NCBI GenBank assembly: GCA_031271325.1 | Contig: JAISVY010000109.1 | Coordinates: 1 to 14,660 of the forward strand | From: Oscillospiraceae bacterium | GTDB taxonomy: Bacteria > Bacillota > Clostridia > Oscillospirales > UBA929 | Direction of reading: 5' to 3' | Length of the DNA stretch: 14,660 nucleotides | Part shown: positions 1 to 6,030 of the stretch, piece by piece | How the letters are laid out: every line of letters starts with the position of its first letter | Position numbering within the stretch: position 1 is the first letter of the stretch | The notes under the pieces: generated by a model | Told to the model about the DNA's origin: nothing | The model's input: the letters and a program-made list of their open reading frames with translations, nothing else | Database searches by the model: none | Program-made: the position numbers and the translations under genes

Positions 1-3
1 CCG

Positions 4-1392
4 ATGTTCTCAAACCTCCGAAAACAGAATACATTAGACGGGGGGTTGACCAATTTGAGGGGGAAAAACGCCGCGCTGCGCGGCGCGATGCTGCTGACGG
101 GCGTCAGCGTGTTCTCACAGATTCTCGGCTTCATGTACCGCGTGTGGCTTGCGCGTCTGATCGGCGCGGAAGCCATCGGGCTGTATCAGTTGGTGATGCC
201 CGCGTATTCGATCATCATGAGCCTTTGCGTATCGGGGTTCACGGTGGCGGTGTCGCGGCTGACCGCTTCCTACGCGGCGCTGGGGCGTACGCGCGCCATC
301 CGGCAGGCGGTCAATACGGCGCGCGTGGCGTACCTCGTGATGGTGCTGTGCGCCGCGCTGGTTGTCGTTCCGCTCTCCGACGGCATATCGGTGACACTGC
401 TCGGCGACGCGCGCTGCCGTCTGGGATTGCTGCTGCTGCTGCCCTGTATCCTGCTGACCGGCTGGGAGAACGTTCACAAAAATTATTTTTACGGGCGCAA
501 GAACGTGGTTCCGCCCGCCGTGTCCGAGGTACTGGAACAGATCATCCGCACGGCGGCGATTCTGGGGCTGCTGTTCTTTCTGAGCCCTGTCTACGAAGAA
601 ACGCAGGTGGGGCTGATCGTGCTGGGCATGATCGTCAGCGAGGTTGTCTCCGCCTGCCTGCTGAGCTTTTTGTTCCGGCGCGACCGCAAAAAAATCGGCG
701 ACGCGGGCGAGCCGGAGGCGCACATCAAAACCGCCGTGCGCAAGATCGCCGTGCCGGTCGCCGCCGCGAACCTCCTGACAAACCTGATCGGTTCGGCCAA
801 CTCCGTCATCATCCCCGGGCGGCTGATCGTCTCCGGCGTAGACCAGTCGGAGGCGCTTTCGGCGTTCGGCGTGGCGTTCGGGATGACAATGCCCCTGCTC
901 TCGCTGCCGCTGGCGTTCACCGGCTCGGTGGGTTTGGTGATGCTGCCGCGCCTTGCCGAAAGCGCCGCCGTGAACAACTTCGCCGCGATCAGACGGCGTG
1001 TGCGGACGGGGATACTGACCGCGGGCGCGGCGATCGCCGTCTGCACCGCGGTATTGATTCCCTACGGCGCGTCAATCGCGCGGGTACTGTTTCGCAATCC
1101 GAACGCGGGGCAGTACATGGTTCCCCTGGCTGCTGCCACCGTGTTCGTGGGGTTCGAATCACTGCTGGGGCATTTCTTAAACGGTCTGGGTAAGCAGAAG
1201 AACACCGCCGCCAACTACATCGTCGCGGGTGTTGTGCAGCTTGCGCTGACCTACTGGGGGGTGTCCCGCCCCGAACTGCGGCTCGGCGGGTTTGTGCTGG
1301 CATATCTGATCAGCAACATGCTGGGCACCGCGCTCTGCGGCTGGGATCTCTGGCGCTTCATAGGGACGGGGACGCCCCGCCCGCGAGCATAA
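4..1392 (+). CDS. SpoVB-like polysaccharide/lipid flippase (MOP superfamily)
   Basis: Polytopic membrane protein of 462 residues, the usual size for the SpoVB/MurJ-like branch of the MOP (MATE/MVF) exporters, which flip lipid-linked cell-wall or spore-cortex precursors. The family hallmark is in the first third: a first helix followed by LGFMYRVWLARLIGAE, then GLYQLVMPAYS and AVSRL, very close to Bacillota SpoVB proteins. About a dozen hydrophobic segments follow. The true start is uncertain. ATG at 4 has only three bases upstream here; in-frame TTG at 46 or 55, or ATG at 88, would give an N-terminus closer to SpoVB. The first 45 bases also resemble the noncoding repeat at 1718-1769, which favours a later start. 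The last codons (GTGTPRPRA) run through a G+C-rich palindrome, so the extreme C-terminus may be repeat-derived. The family is confident; its exact role (SpoVB, or a vegetative YtgP-like flippase) is inferred. Confidence 0.82.
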   Translation: MFSNLRKQNTLDGGLTNLRGKNAALRGAMLLTGVSVFSQILGFMYRVWLARLIGAEAIGLYQLVMPAYSIIMSLCVSGFTVAVSRLTASYAALGRTRAIRQAVNTARVAYLVMVLCAALVVVPLSDGISVTLLGDARCRLGLLLLLPCILLTGWENVHKNYFYGRKNVVPPAVSEVLEQIIRTAAILGLLFFLSPVYEETQVGLIVLGMIVSEVVSACLLSFLFRRDRKKIGDAGEPEAHIKTAVRKIAVPVAAANLLTNLIGSANSVIIPGRLIVSGVDQSEALSAFGVAFGMTMPLLSLPLAFTGSVGLVMLPRLAESAAVNNFAAIRRRVRTGILTAGAAIAVCTAVLIPYGASIARVLFRNPNAGQYMVPLAAATVFVGFESLLGHFLNGLGKQKNTAANYIVAGVVQLALTYWGVSRPELRLGGFVLAYLISNMLGTALCGWDLWRFIGTGTPRPRA

Positions 1393-1408
1393 CCGGGGCG
1401 GTCGCCCC
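1363..1408. repeat. G+C-rich tandem hairpins at the end of the flippase gene
   Basis: There are two adjacent hairpins. The first pairs GGG-A-CGGGG (1363-1371) with CCCCGCCC (1375-1382) around a 3-base loop, inside the final codons. The second pairs GGGGC (1395-1399) with GCCCC (1404-1408), just after the TAA. Neither has a T tract, so they are not textbook intrinsic terminators. They look like the G+C-rich intergenic palindromes common in Clostridia genomes and may stabilise the mRNA 3' end. Confidence 0.45.
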
Positions 1409-1556
1409 CGATTACCCGTGGGCGCACATCGCGCGCCCCCGCGGATTCGGCAGACCGGCGACGGCTGACCCCTGCGGTGCCCGGTATAATGAAACCGCGT
1501 ATACCATAAAATAGGAGCTGCCGAAGCGCCGCAGGCGTGAGTTGCTGACCGAATAG

Positions 1557-1600
1557 AGCTGTGAAGCGTGACAGCCGCGTTGTTCGGCAAGCCCTAAAAT
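1557..1600 (+). repeat. Dispersed repeat, partial copy A
   Basis: This 44-base segment, starting AGCTGTGAAGCGTGACAG and ending in CCCTAAAAT, matches 8413-8456 at about 40 of 44 positions. It is the distal part of a longer palindromic repeat family found three more times in this window. Confidence 0.75.
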
Positions 1601-1610
1601 ACGGACAAGC

Positions 1611-1616
1611 AGGAGG
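1611..1616 (+). promoter_or_regulatory. Strong RBS for the 28-residue peptide
   Basis: A perfect AGGAGG lies nine bases before TTG at 1626. It is the main argument that the tiny ORF is translated from a TTG codon. Confidence 0.75.
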
Positions 1617-1625
1617 TTTTCGAGC

Positions 1626-1712
1626 TTGAGCGATTATAAAAAACTGACCGTATCCCTAGCCGTGCTGTTTCTGCTGAACATTCTGCTCATCTGGCTGCTG
1701 ACATGGCGCTGA
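1626..1712 (+). CDS. Small single-span membrane peptide (28 aa)
   Basis: A TTG-initiated ORF of 28 codons (start MSDYKKLTVSL, end LLTWR). It has a short polar, lysine-containing head, one hydrophobic segment of about 18 residues (roughly 8-25) and a TWR tail. This positive-inside layout is typical of tiny membrane-embedded regulators or peptides. Support comes from the perfect AGGAGG at ideal spacing and a clean stop. It lies alone between the flippase and the REC-HPt gene, with repeats on both sides. I do not recognise a family. It might be a regulatory micropeptide, a type I-toxin-like hydrophobic peptide or a small accessory subunit. No antisense RNA is evident, so the toxin idea is weak. 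Confidence 0.55.
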   Translation: MSDYKKLTVSLAVLFLLNILLIWLLTWR

Positions 1713-1717
1713 GACGG

Positions 1718-1769
1718 TTAGACGGGCGAACCCGGCGGAAACATTAGACGGCTGAATCTGGCAGAAACA
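1718..1769 (+). repeat. Two 26-base direct tandem repeats
   Basis: Units 1718-1743 and 1744-1769 both begin TTAGACGG, have GAA and GGC in the middle and end GAAACA, agreeing at about 20 of 26 positions. A similar CATTAGACGG stretch occurs at 32-41 near the window start. They lie directly upstream of the promoter for the signalling pair. Confidence 0.6.
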
Positions 1770-1773
1770 GGTC

Positions 1774-1802
1774 TTGCAAATCGGCGGCGCGGTGTGTATA
1801 AT
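1774..1802 (+). promoter_or_regulatory. Sigma-A-type promoter for the signalling operon
   Basis: TTGCAA (1774-1779), a 17-base spacer and a perfect TATAAT (1797-1802) lie about 50 bases upstream of the TTG start at 1853. The -10 and spacing are consensus; the -35 matches four of six. Confidence 0.65.
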
Positions 1803-1852
1803 ATTATAAGCGCAATTTTAACGCTTCGTTGCATGGTAAAGGGGTGTAGGTT

Positions 1853-2869
1853 TTGGAGAAAGAATTGAACGCGCTGGTTGTGGATGACGGTGAGATCAAT
1901 CTCTTTGTGGTTCGCGAGGCGCTCAAGTCGGTATCGATCGTTTCGGAGATGGCGGTGAGCGGGAAAAAGGCCATTGAAATGTGCCGCCAGAACCGGTATG
2001 ACCTCATCCTGATGGATCACCTGATGCCGGAAATGGACGGTGTGGAGGCGACAAAACACATCAAGAGCATCACGGACACGCCGGTGATCGCGATGACGGC
2101 GACCGACGACCCCTCCGCGCCTTCGTTTTTCTTAGAAAACGGATTTTCCGGGTATCTGCAAAAGCCGATCGACATAGAGGTGCTCACCGGACTGCTCAAA
2201 GAGCTGCTGCCCGAATGGGTTCCCGGCACTTCCGGCGCGGCGGAGGCGGAAGACACCGTGCTGACCCGGATCGTCGCCGAGCTGGGGCTGGACATGAATG
2301 CGGCGATCTCCAAAATCGGCGGCAACGAAGCGGAGTATAAAACGATTCTGCGGATTATGGTGCTGATCAGCCCCGGAAAGTTAAGCAAGCTGCAAACCTT
2401 CATCAACGAGGAGAAATGGGAGGACTTCCGCATCGCGATCCACGCGCAGAAAGGCGCGCTGGCCAACGTGGGAGCCACCGAACTGTCCGGTGAGGCGCGT
2501 GAGATGGAGGAGTTTGCCAAAAACGGCGAATACATAAAGATTCCCAAAGCGTTCACCGCGTTCCGGGAATCAATGACGCAGTTCTGCGAGCTGCTGAACG
2601 CCCTTTGGCCTCTGGATGGGGAACCGTACGGCGACGTGAGCGAGGCGGATATCCGCAAACTGCCGCCGTCGCTGCGGGAGGTTAACGAATGTCTGCAAAA
2701 CTTGGAGCACGACGAAGCGCTGGATATTTTAGATCCCCTTCTTTCGCTTCGCTTTGACGAGCCCGTGCTGTCCGCTTTGAAATCGATCCGCGCCTCCGTC
2801 GGCGCGTTCGATTACGATACCGCCGCGCAAGAAATAGACCGTTTACTGGAAGAAGGGTTGCTGCGATGA
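1853..2869 (+). CDS. Response regulator receiver with C-terminal HPt domain
   Basis: Cytoplasmic signalling protein of 338 residues. Residues 1-120 are a receiver domain: acidic pair D11-D12, phospho-acceptor D55 in LMDHLMPEMDG, switch T82 and conserved K104 in YLQKPI. Residues of about 135-245 form a histidine phosphotransfer-like domain with probable phospho-histidine H197 in IHAQKGALANVGA, the usual H-x-x-K-G context. A charged helical tail follows. No kinase catalytic domain is present, so a separate hybrid kinase must feed it. REC and HPt in one chain suggest an intermediate in a phosphorelay. TTG at 1853 is preferred because GGGGTG sits six bases upstream and it leaves a normal receiver N-terminus. 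Its stop overlaps the next gene by four bases (ATGA), so the two proteins are translationally coupled and probably act in one pathway. Confidence 0.85.
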   Translation: MEKELNALVVDDGEINLFVVREALKSVSIVSEMAVSGKKAIEMCRQNRYDLILMDHLMPEMDGVEATKHIKSITDTPVIAMTATDDPSAPSFFLENGFSGYLQKPIDIEVLTGLLKELLPEWVPGTSGAAEAEDTVLTRIVAELGLDMNAAISKIGGNEAEYKTILRIMVLISPGKLSKLQTFINEEKWEDFRIAIHAQKGALANVGATELSGEAREMEEFAKNGEYIKIPKAFTAFRESMTQFCELLNALWPLDGEPYGDVSEADIRKLPPSLREVNECLQNLEHDEALDILDPLLSLRFDEPVLSALKSIRASVGAFDYDTAAQEIDRLLEEGLLR

Positions 2870-3963
2870 ATACCCAAAAACCCCTTGTGATCGTCATCGA
2901 CGACGAGGCGACAAATCTGCAAATCCTCAAAGACATCTTGCAGGAAGACTACACCGTGCGCCTGTCCCCTTCCGGGGAACGCGCTCTGACGTTTATGGCG
3001 CAGCATATTCCCGACCTGATTTTGACCGACTTGCAAATGCCCGGTCTGAACGGGTATGACCTGATCAAAGCCCTGCAGAACAACCCGCTGTGGAAAGACA
3101 TACCCGTCTTGATTCTCACCGCGCAGGAAGACCGGGAGAGCGAGGAAATGGGGTTCAGTCTGGGCGCCGTGGACTATATCCGCAAACCCATTTCGTCCGG
3201 CGTCGTAAAAGCCCGCGTGCGTCTGCATTTGGAGCTGCAAAACCACCGTAAAAACCTGGAAGGGCTTGTCAACGTACGTACCGATCAACTCCGCAAGACG
3301 CAGGACGCTATCTTAAATATTCTGGCCAATATGACGGCGTTCCGCGACAACGAAACGGGCGCGCATATCAAGCGCACCACCATCTACGCGCAGCTGCTGA
3401 TGGAGAACCTGATGAAAAAGCGGCACCCCGGCTACCTCGTAGACCCGCAGTATGTGGATTCGGTGATCAAAAGCGCGAAACTCCACGACATCGGCAAAGT
3501 GGCGATTTCCGACAGCATTCTGTTCAAACCCGCGAAACTCACCGTGCAAGAGTTTGAGGAGATCAAAAAACACACAAAATACGGCGGGTATATCCTCGAT
3601 ACCGCCATTGAGGAACTGGGCGAAACCTCGTTTTTCCTCAACGTCGCCCGCGAGATCATCATGGGGCATCACGAAAAGTGGAACGGCGGCGGTTACCCCT
3701 ACGGCATCGCGGGAGACAGCATCCCCCTCTCCGCCCGCGTCATGGCGATCGCCGACGTCTACGACGCGCTCATTTCCGAGCGCCCGTACAAAAAAGCGTT
3801 TACGCACGAAACATCAATGAACATCATCCTAAAAGACTCCGGTACGCATTTCGACCCCACGCTGGTGGAGCTGTCGCTGGAAGTGATGGAGGGGTTCAAA
3901 GACATCGCGCTGCTGCACCGCGACGACAGCGGGCTGACGATGTACGAAGGGATATATTTGTAG
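2866..3963 (+). CDS. Response regulator with HD-GYP domain (putative c-di-GMP phosphodiesterase)
   Basis: Cytoplasmic output protein of 365 residues. A receiver domain (1-120) has D12-D13, phospho-acceptor D55 in TDLQMPG, T85 and K107. A helical linker (about 123-147) leads to an HD-GYP domain, which in characterised relatives hydrolyses cyclic-di-GMP. Visible metal-site motifs are H167, H207-D208 in LHDIGK, H236, H268-H269 and the signature NGGGYP at 273-278, followed by DVYDAL and RPYK. All key residues look intact, so an active enzyme is predicted. The gene starts on ATG within the stop of the REC-HPt gene, with AAGAAGGG upstream. The pairing suggests phosphorylation through the relay controls c-di-GMP breakdown. 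The substrate (c-di-GMP, pGpG or other cyclic dinucleotide) is inferred from the family. Confidence 0.9.
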   Translation: MNTQKPLVIVIDDEATNLQILKDILQEDYTVRLSPSGERALTFMAQHIPDLILTDLQMPGLNGYDLIKALQNNPLWKDIPVLILTAQEDRESEEMGFSLGAVDYIRKPISSGVVKARVRLHLELQNHRKNLEGLVNVRTDQLRKTQDAILNILANMTAFRDNETGAHIKRTTIYAQLLMENLMKKRHPGYLVDPQYVDSVIKSAKLHDIGKVAISDSILFKPAKLTVQEFEEIKKHTKYGGYILDTAIEELGETSFFLNVAREIIMGHHEKWNGGGYPYGIAGDSIPLSARVMAIADVYDALISERPYKKAFTHETSMNIILKDSGTHFDPTLVELSLEVMEGFKDIALLHRDDSGLTMYEGIYL

Positions 3964-4249
3964 CCTGCGGACGGTTAGAAGCCGGGCGGCGCGTGGGGGC
4001 TATTCGCAATCGTGTCACTCTAAAAACTCCCCGCTTCGGCTTGCGATGCCGCGCTAAAGCGCCTGTTCGCAAGCCCTCCGCTCGTTCGCCTGCGGCGAAC
4101 ATGGAGTTTTTAGAGCTTCTCAATCGTATGTACCAAAACGGCGGCACGGTATAGCGGCGGGCGGTGAATCACCCCTGCGTTGCCCGGCGGATACCGCGCC
4201 GCCGCAACGTGTTGATGAACGAATTTGGGACGAAATTTGAAAAAAATGC
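3964..4249. other. Noncoding region; rimP absent from its usual place
   Basis: This gap between the HD-GYP gene and the nusA promoter has no ORF with a ribosome binding site on either strand. It holds the full-length palindromic repeat (4018-4123) and a G+C-rich stretch (about 4152-4200) that echoes 1453-1500. In most Bacillota rimP would sit immediately before nusA. Confidence 0.6.
4018..4123. repeat. Dispersed palindromic repeat, longest copy B (MITE/REP-like)
   Basis: A nested palindrome. Outer arms CTCTAAAAACTCC (4018-4030) and GGAGTTTTTAGAG (4103-4115) are perfect 13-base inverted repeats. Inside are GGCTTGCGA/TCGCAAGCC, a GCGC-TAAA-GCGC hairpin, and GTTCGCC/GGCGAAC (4084-4090 and 4094-4100). 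The right arm ends GAGCTTCTCAA, shared with the copies near 8400 and 9801. It has no coding capacity, so it is probably a non-autonomous mobile or REP-like sequence. No clear target-site duplication was found by eye. Confidence 0.75.
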
Positions 4250-4277
4250 TTGCAATTATTCCCCGGTGTGGTATAAT
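4250..4277 (+). promoter_or_regulatory. Extended -10 promoter of the nusA operon
   Basis: TTGCAA (4250-4255), a 16-base spacer, and TGG-TATAAT with a perfect -10 at 4272-4277 preceded by the TG of an extended -10. Transcription would start near 4284, giving a leader of about 80 bases before nusA. Confidence 0.75.
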
Positions 4278-4302
4278 ACCGGAGTAGTGAATTGGTCGAG
4301 TG

Positions 4303-4332
4303 GAGAGTGGGGTTGCCCCGCTCTTTATTTTG
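4303..4332 (+). terminator. Leader hairpin with T-rich tail, possible attenuator of the nusA operon
   Basis: GAGAGTGGGG (4303-4312) pairs with CCCCGCTCTT (4316-4325) around a TTG loop, with two G-T wobbles, and runs into TTTATTTTG. Lying between promoter and nusA, it fits an intrinsic terminator acting as an attenuator. NusA stimulates such terminators, so feedback control of its own operon is a natural inference. Similar stem-loops precede rimP-nusA operons in other Bacillota. Confidence 0.65.
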
Positions 4333-4362
4333 TAGAGTAGTCCAAGGAGGAATGGCCGCGAC

Positions 4363-5427
4363 ATGAACGCCGAGTTTTTTGACGCTATCGCGCAGATCGA
4401 GCGGGAAAAAGGAATCCCCCGCGCCTATATGCACGAAAAGATCGTGCAGGCTCTCACCACCGCGTACCGCAGAGACAACGCGGGCGTTTCCGAAAATATT
4501 TTTGTCGATCTGGACGAAGAGCGCAAAACGGTGCGCATGTATCTCCAGAAGGTTGTCGTCGAAGAGGTGGAAAACCCGACCTTCGAACTGACGGTGGAGG
4601 CGGCGCGGGAATACTCTCCGGGAGCGGACGTGGGCGATACCGTGAATATCGAGGTGCCGACGCACGATTTTGGGCGTATCGCGGCGCAGACGGCAAAACA
4701 GGTTATCATTCAAGGCATACGGGAAGCCGAGCGAGGCATGATATATGAGGAATACTCTTCGCGCGAGCATGAGGTGCTGACGGCGCAGGTGGTGCGCCCC
4801 GACCCGCGTTCCGGCGGCGTGATGGTGGAGATCACCAGCAAGGGCGAGACGACAGAGGCGGCGCTGCCGCCCGGCGAGCAGATGCGCGACGAACTGCTGG
4901 ACATCGGCGACCGCGTGAAAGTGTATGTGATCGAGGTGCGGCGCACAAACCGCGGACCCCAACTCCTGCTCTCCCGTACCCATCCGGGGTTGGTCAAGCG
5001 CCTGTTCGAGCTGGAGGTGCCGGAGATCCAAGACGGCACGGTGGAAATCCGTTCGATTGCGCGGGAAGCCGGTCAGCGCACCAAAATGGCCGTATGGTCG
5101 AACAACCCGGAGGTTGACCCCATCGGCGCGTGTATCGGCGTCCGGCGTTCGCGCATCAACGCCGTGACCGGCGAACTGGGCGGCGAAAAGATCGACGTGG
5201 TGCGCTTTTCGGATGAGCAGGACGAGTTTATCGCTCAGGCGCTGGCTCCCGCCGCCGTGCTGCGCGTTGATTTGATCGATTCCAAGACCTGCCGCGTCGT
5301 CGTACCCGACGACCAGCTCTCGCTCGCGATCGGCAAAGAGGGGCAGAACGCCCGCCTCGCCGCGAAACTGACCGGCATCAAAATCGACATCAAACCGGAG
5401 TCCCGCGCCGCCGAAGCGCCCCTATGA
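4363..5427 (+). CDS. nusA: Transcription termination/antitermination factor NusA
   Basis: NusA binds RNA polymerase and modulates pausing, intrinsic termination and antitermination. At 354 residues it is the short Bacillota form without the C-terminal acidic repeats of E. coli. Domains in order: N-terminal polymerase-binding domain (1-125, starting NAEFFDAIAQIEREKGI), S1 (about 135-200, with DIGDRVKVYVIEV), KH1 (about 230-280, with PIGACIGVRRSRI) and KH2 (about 300-345, with AIGKEGQNARLAAKLTG). ATG at 4363 follows AAGGAGG at 4344-4350 with a longish 12-base spacer. A closer ATG at 4352 opens only a four-codon frame. It is the first gene of the operon behind its own promoter and attenuator-like hairpin, and its stop overlaps ylxR by four bases. 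Confidence 0.97.
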   Translation: MNAEFFDAIAQIEREKGIPRAYMHEKIVQALTTAYRRDNAGVSENIFVDLDEERKTVRMYLQKVVVEEVENPTFELTVEAAREYSPGADVGDTVNIEVPTHDFGRIAAQTAKQVIIQGIREAERGMIYEEYSSREHEVLTAQVVRPDPRSGGVMVEITSKGETTEAALPPGEQMRDELLDIGDRVKVYVIEVRRTNRGPQLLLSRTHPGLVKRLFELEVPEIQDGTVEIRSIAREAGQRTKMAVWSNNPEVDPIGACIGVRRSRINAVTGELGGEKIDVVRFSDEQDEFIAQALAPAAVLRVDLIDSKTCRVVVPDDQLSLAIGKEGQNARLAAKLTGIKIDIKPESRAAEAPL

Positions 5428-5696
5428 AAAGCGAACCGGTGCGGCAATGCGCCGGCTGCCGCGAGCATCTGCCCAAGCGCGAACTGCTGCGCGTGATTCG
5501 CACCCCGGAAGGAACCGTTGCCTTCGACCCCACCGGAAAAGCGCAGGGGCGCGGCGTGTACCTTTGCCGCAAGAGCGGCTGTTTGAAGCGTATACGAAAA
5601 AGCAGAGCGCTGGAACGCGCGTTGAAAGCGCCCGTTCCCGAAGCGGTGTTTGCCTCGCTGGAAAGAGAACTGGAGGGCAGCGCCGATGAACCCTAA
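5424..5696 (+). CDS. rnpM: YlxR family RNA-binding protein (RNase P modulator, RnpM)
   Basis: A 90-residue basic protein of the DUF448/YlxR family, nearly always found between nusA and infB. The B. subtilis member binds the RNase P RNA and modulates tRNA maturation. Visible family motifs are RQCAGCREHLPKREL at the N-terminus, RVIRTPEG, FDPTGKAQGRGVYLC and the helical SRALERALK tail. Length is typical. The ATG lies in the ATGA overlap with the nusA stop and the gene overlaps the next by 11 bases, so expression should be coupled to NusA and IF-2. Function is assigned from family and position. Confidence 0.93.
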   Translation: MKSEPVRQCAGCREHLPKRELLRVIRTPEGTVAFDPTGKAQGRGVYLCRKSGCLKRIRKSRALERALKAPVPEAVFASLERELEGSADEP

Positions 5697-5991
5697 GGCG
5701 CTGCGTTTGCTGGGACTGGCCTACAGAGCCGGGAAAGTGGCTTGGGGGCTGGAAGCGGTCAGGAGCGCGAAAGCGCGATTGATTCTGCTGGCGGACGGAG
5801 CGGGAAACGCCGTGACACGCGAGATTGTAAGGCTCTCGGACAAAACGGGTACCCCGGTGAAGGGTATTCCGGCCGATAAAAACGCGCTTGGACGCGCGAT
5901 CGGGAAAAGCGTGTGCGCCGTCGTCTCCGTAAACGACGAAGGGTTTGCCAAAAGCATCGCGTTGGCGCTGGAAGAGGCGCAAACCGTGTGA
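5686..5991 (+). CDS. ylxQ: L7Ae/L30e-family RNA-binding protein YlxQ
   Basis: A 101-residue protein of the L7Ae/L30e/S12e fold, which recognises kink-turn RNA and in Bacillota sits just before infB. The family layout is visible: an N-terminal helix (KALRLLGLAYRAGKVAWG), the AKLILLA-like strand (ARLILLADGAG), a variable middle, and a C-terminal AVVSVNDEGFAKSIALAL segment. ATG at 5686 is chosen over an upstream in-frame ATG at 5650 because it gives the conserved NPKALRLLGLA start and follows a GGAGGGCAG site. It overlaps ylxR by 11 bases. The RNA target is unknown. Confidence 0.9.
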   Translation: MNPKALRLLGLAYRAGKVAWGLEAVRSAKARLILLADGAGNAVTREIVRLSDKTGTPVKGIPADKNALGRAIGKSVCAVVSVNDEGFAKSIALALEEAQTV

Positions 5992-6030
5992 TATAGTTTG
6001 CGAGGAAACGCAAAAGTTGGAGGGTACCGC

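Larger units (their letters stand above)
1393..1625. other. Intergenic region with a partial dispersed repeat
   Basis: No convincing gene precedes the 28-codon ORF at 1626. The stretch holds the second hairpin, a CCCCTGCGGTGCCCGG segment echoed at about 4170 (one mismatch), an isolated TATAAT at 1485-1490 without a well-spaced -35, and the repeat copy at 1557-1600. Confidence 0.5.

Noticed and set aside
1465..1490. TATAAT with CTGACC as a promoter after the flippase gene
   Set aside because: The spacer is only 14 bases and the -35 is weak; it lies in a repeated G+C-rich stretch.
4352..4367. Four-codon leader peptide overlapping the nusA start
   Set aside because: Its ATG is only one base from the Shine-Dalgarno sequence, too close for initiation.
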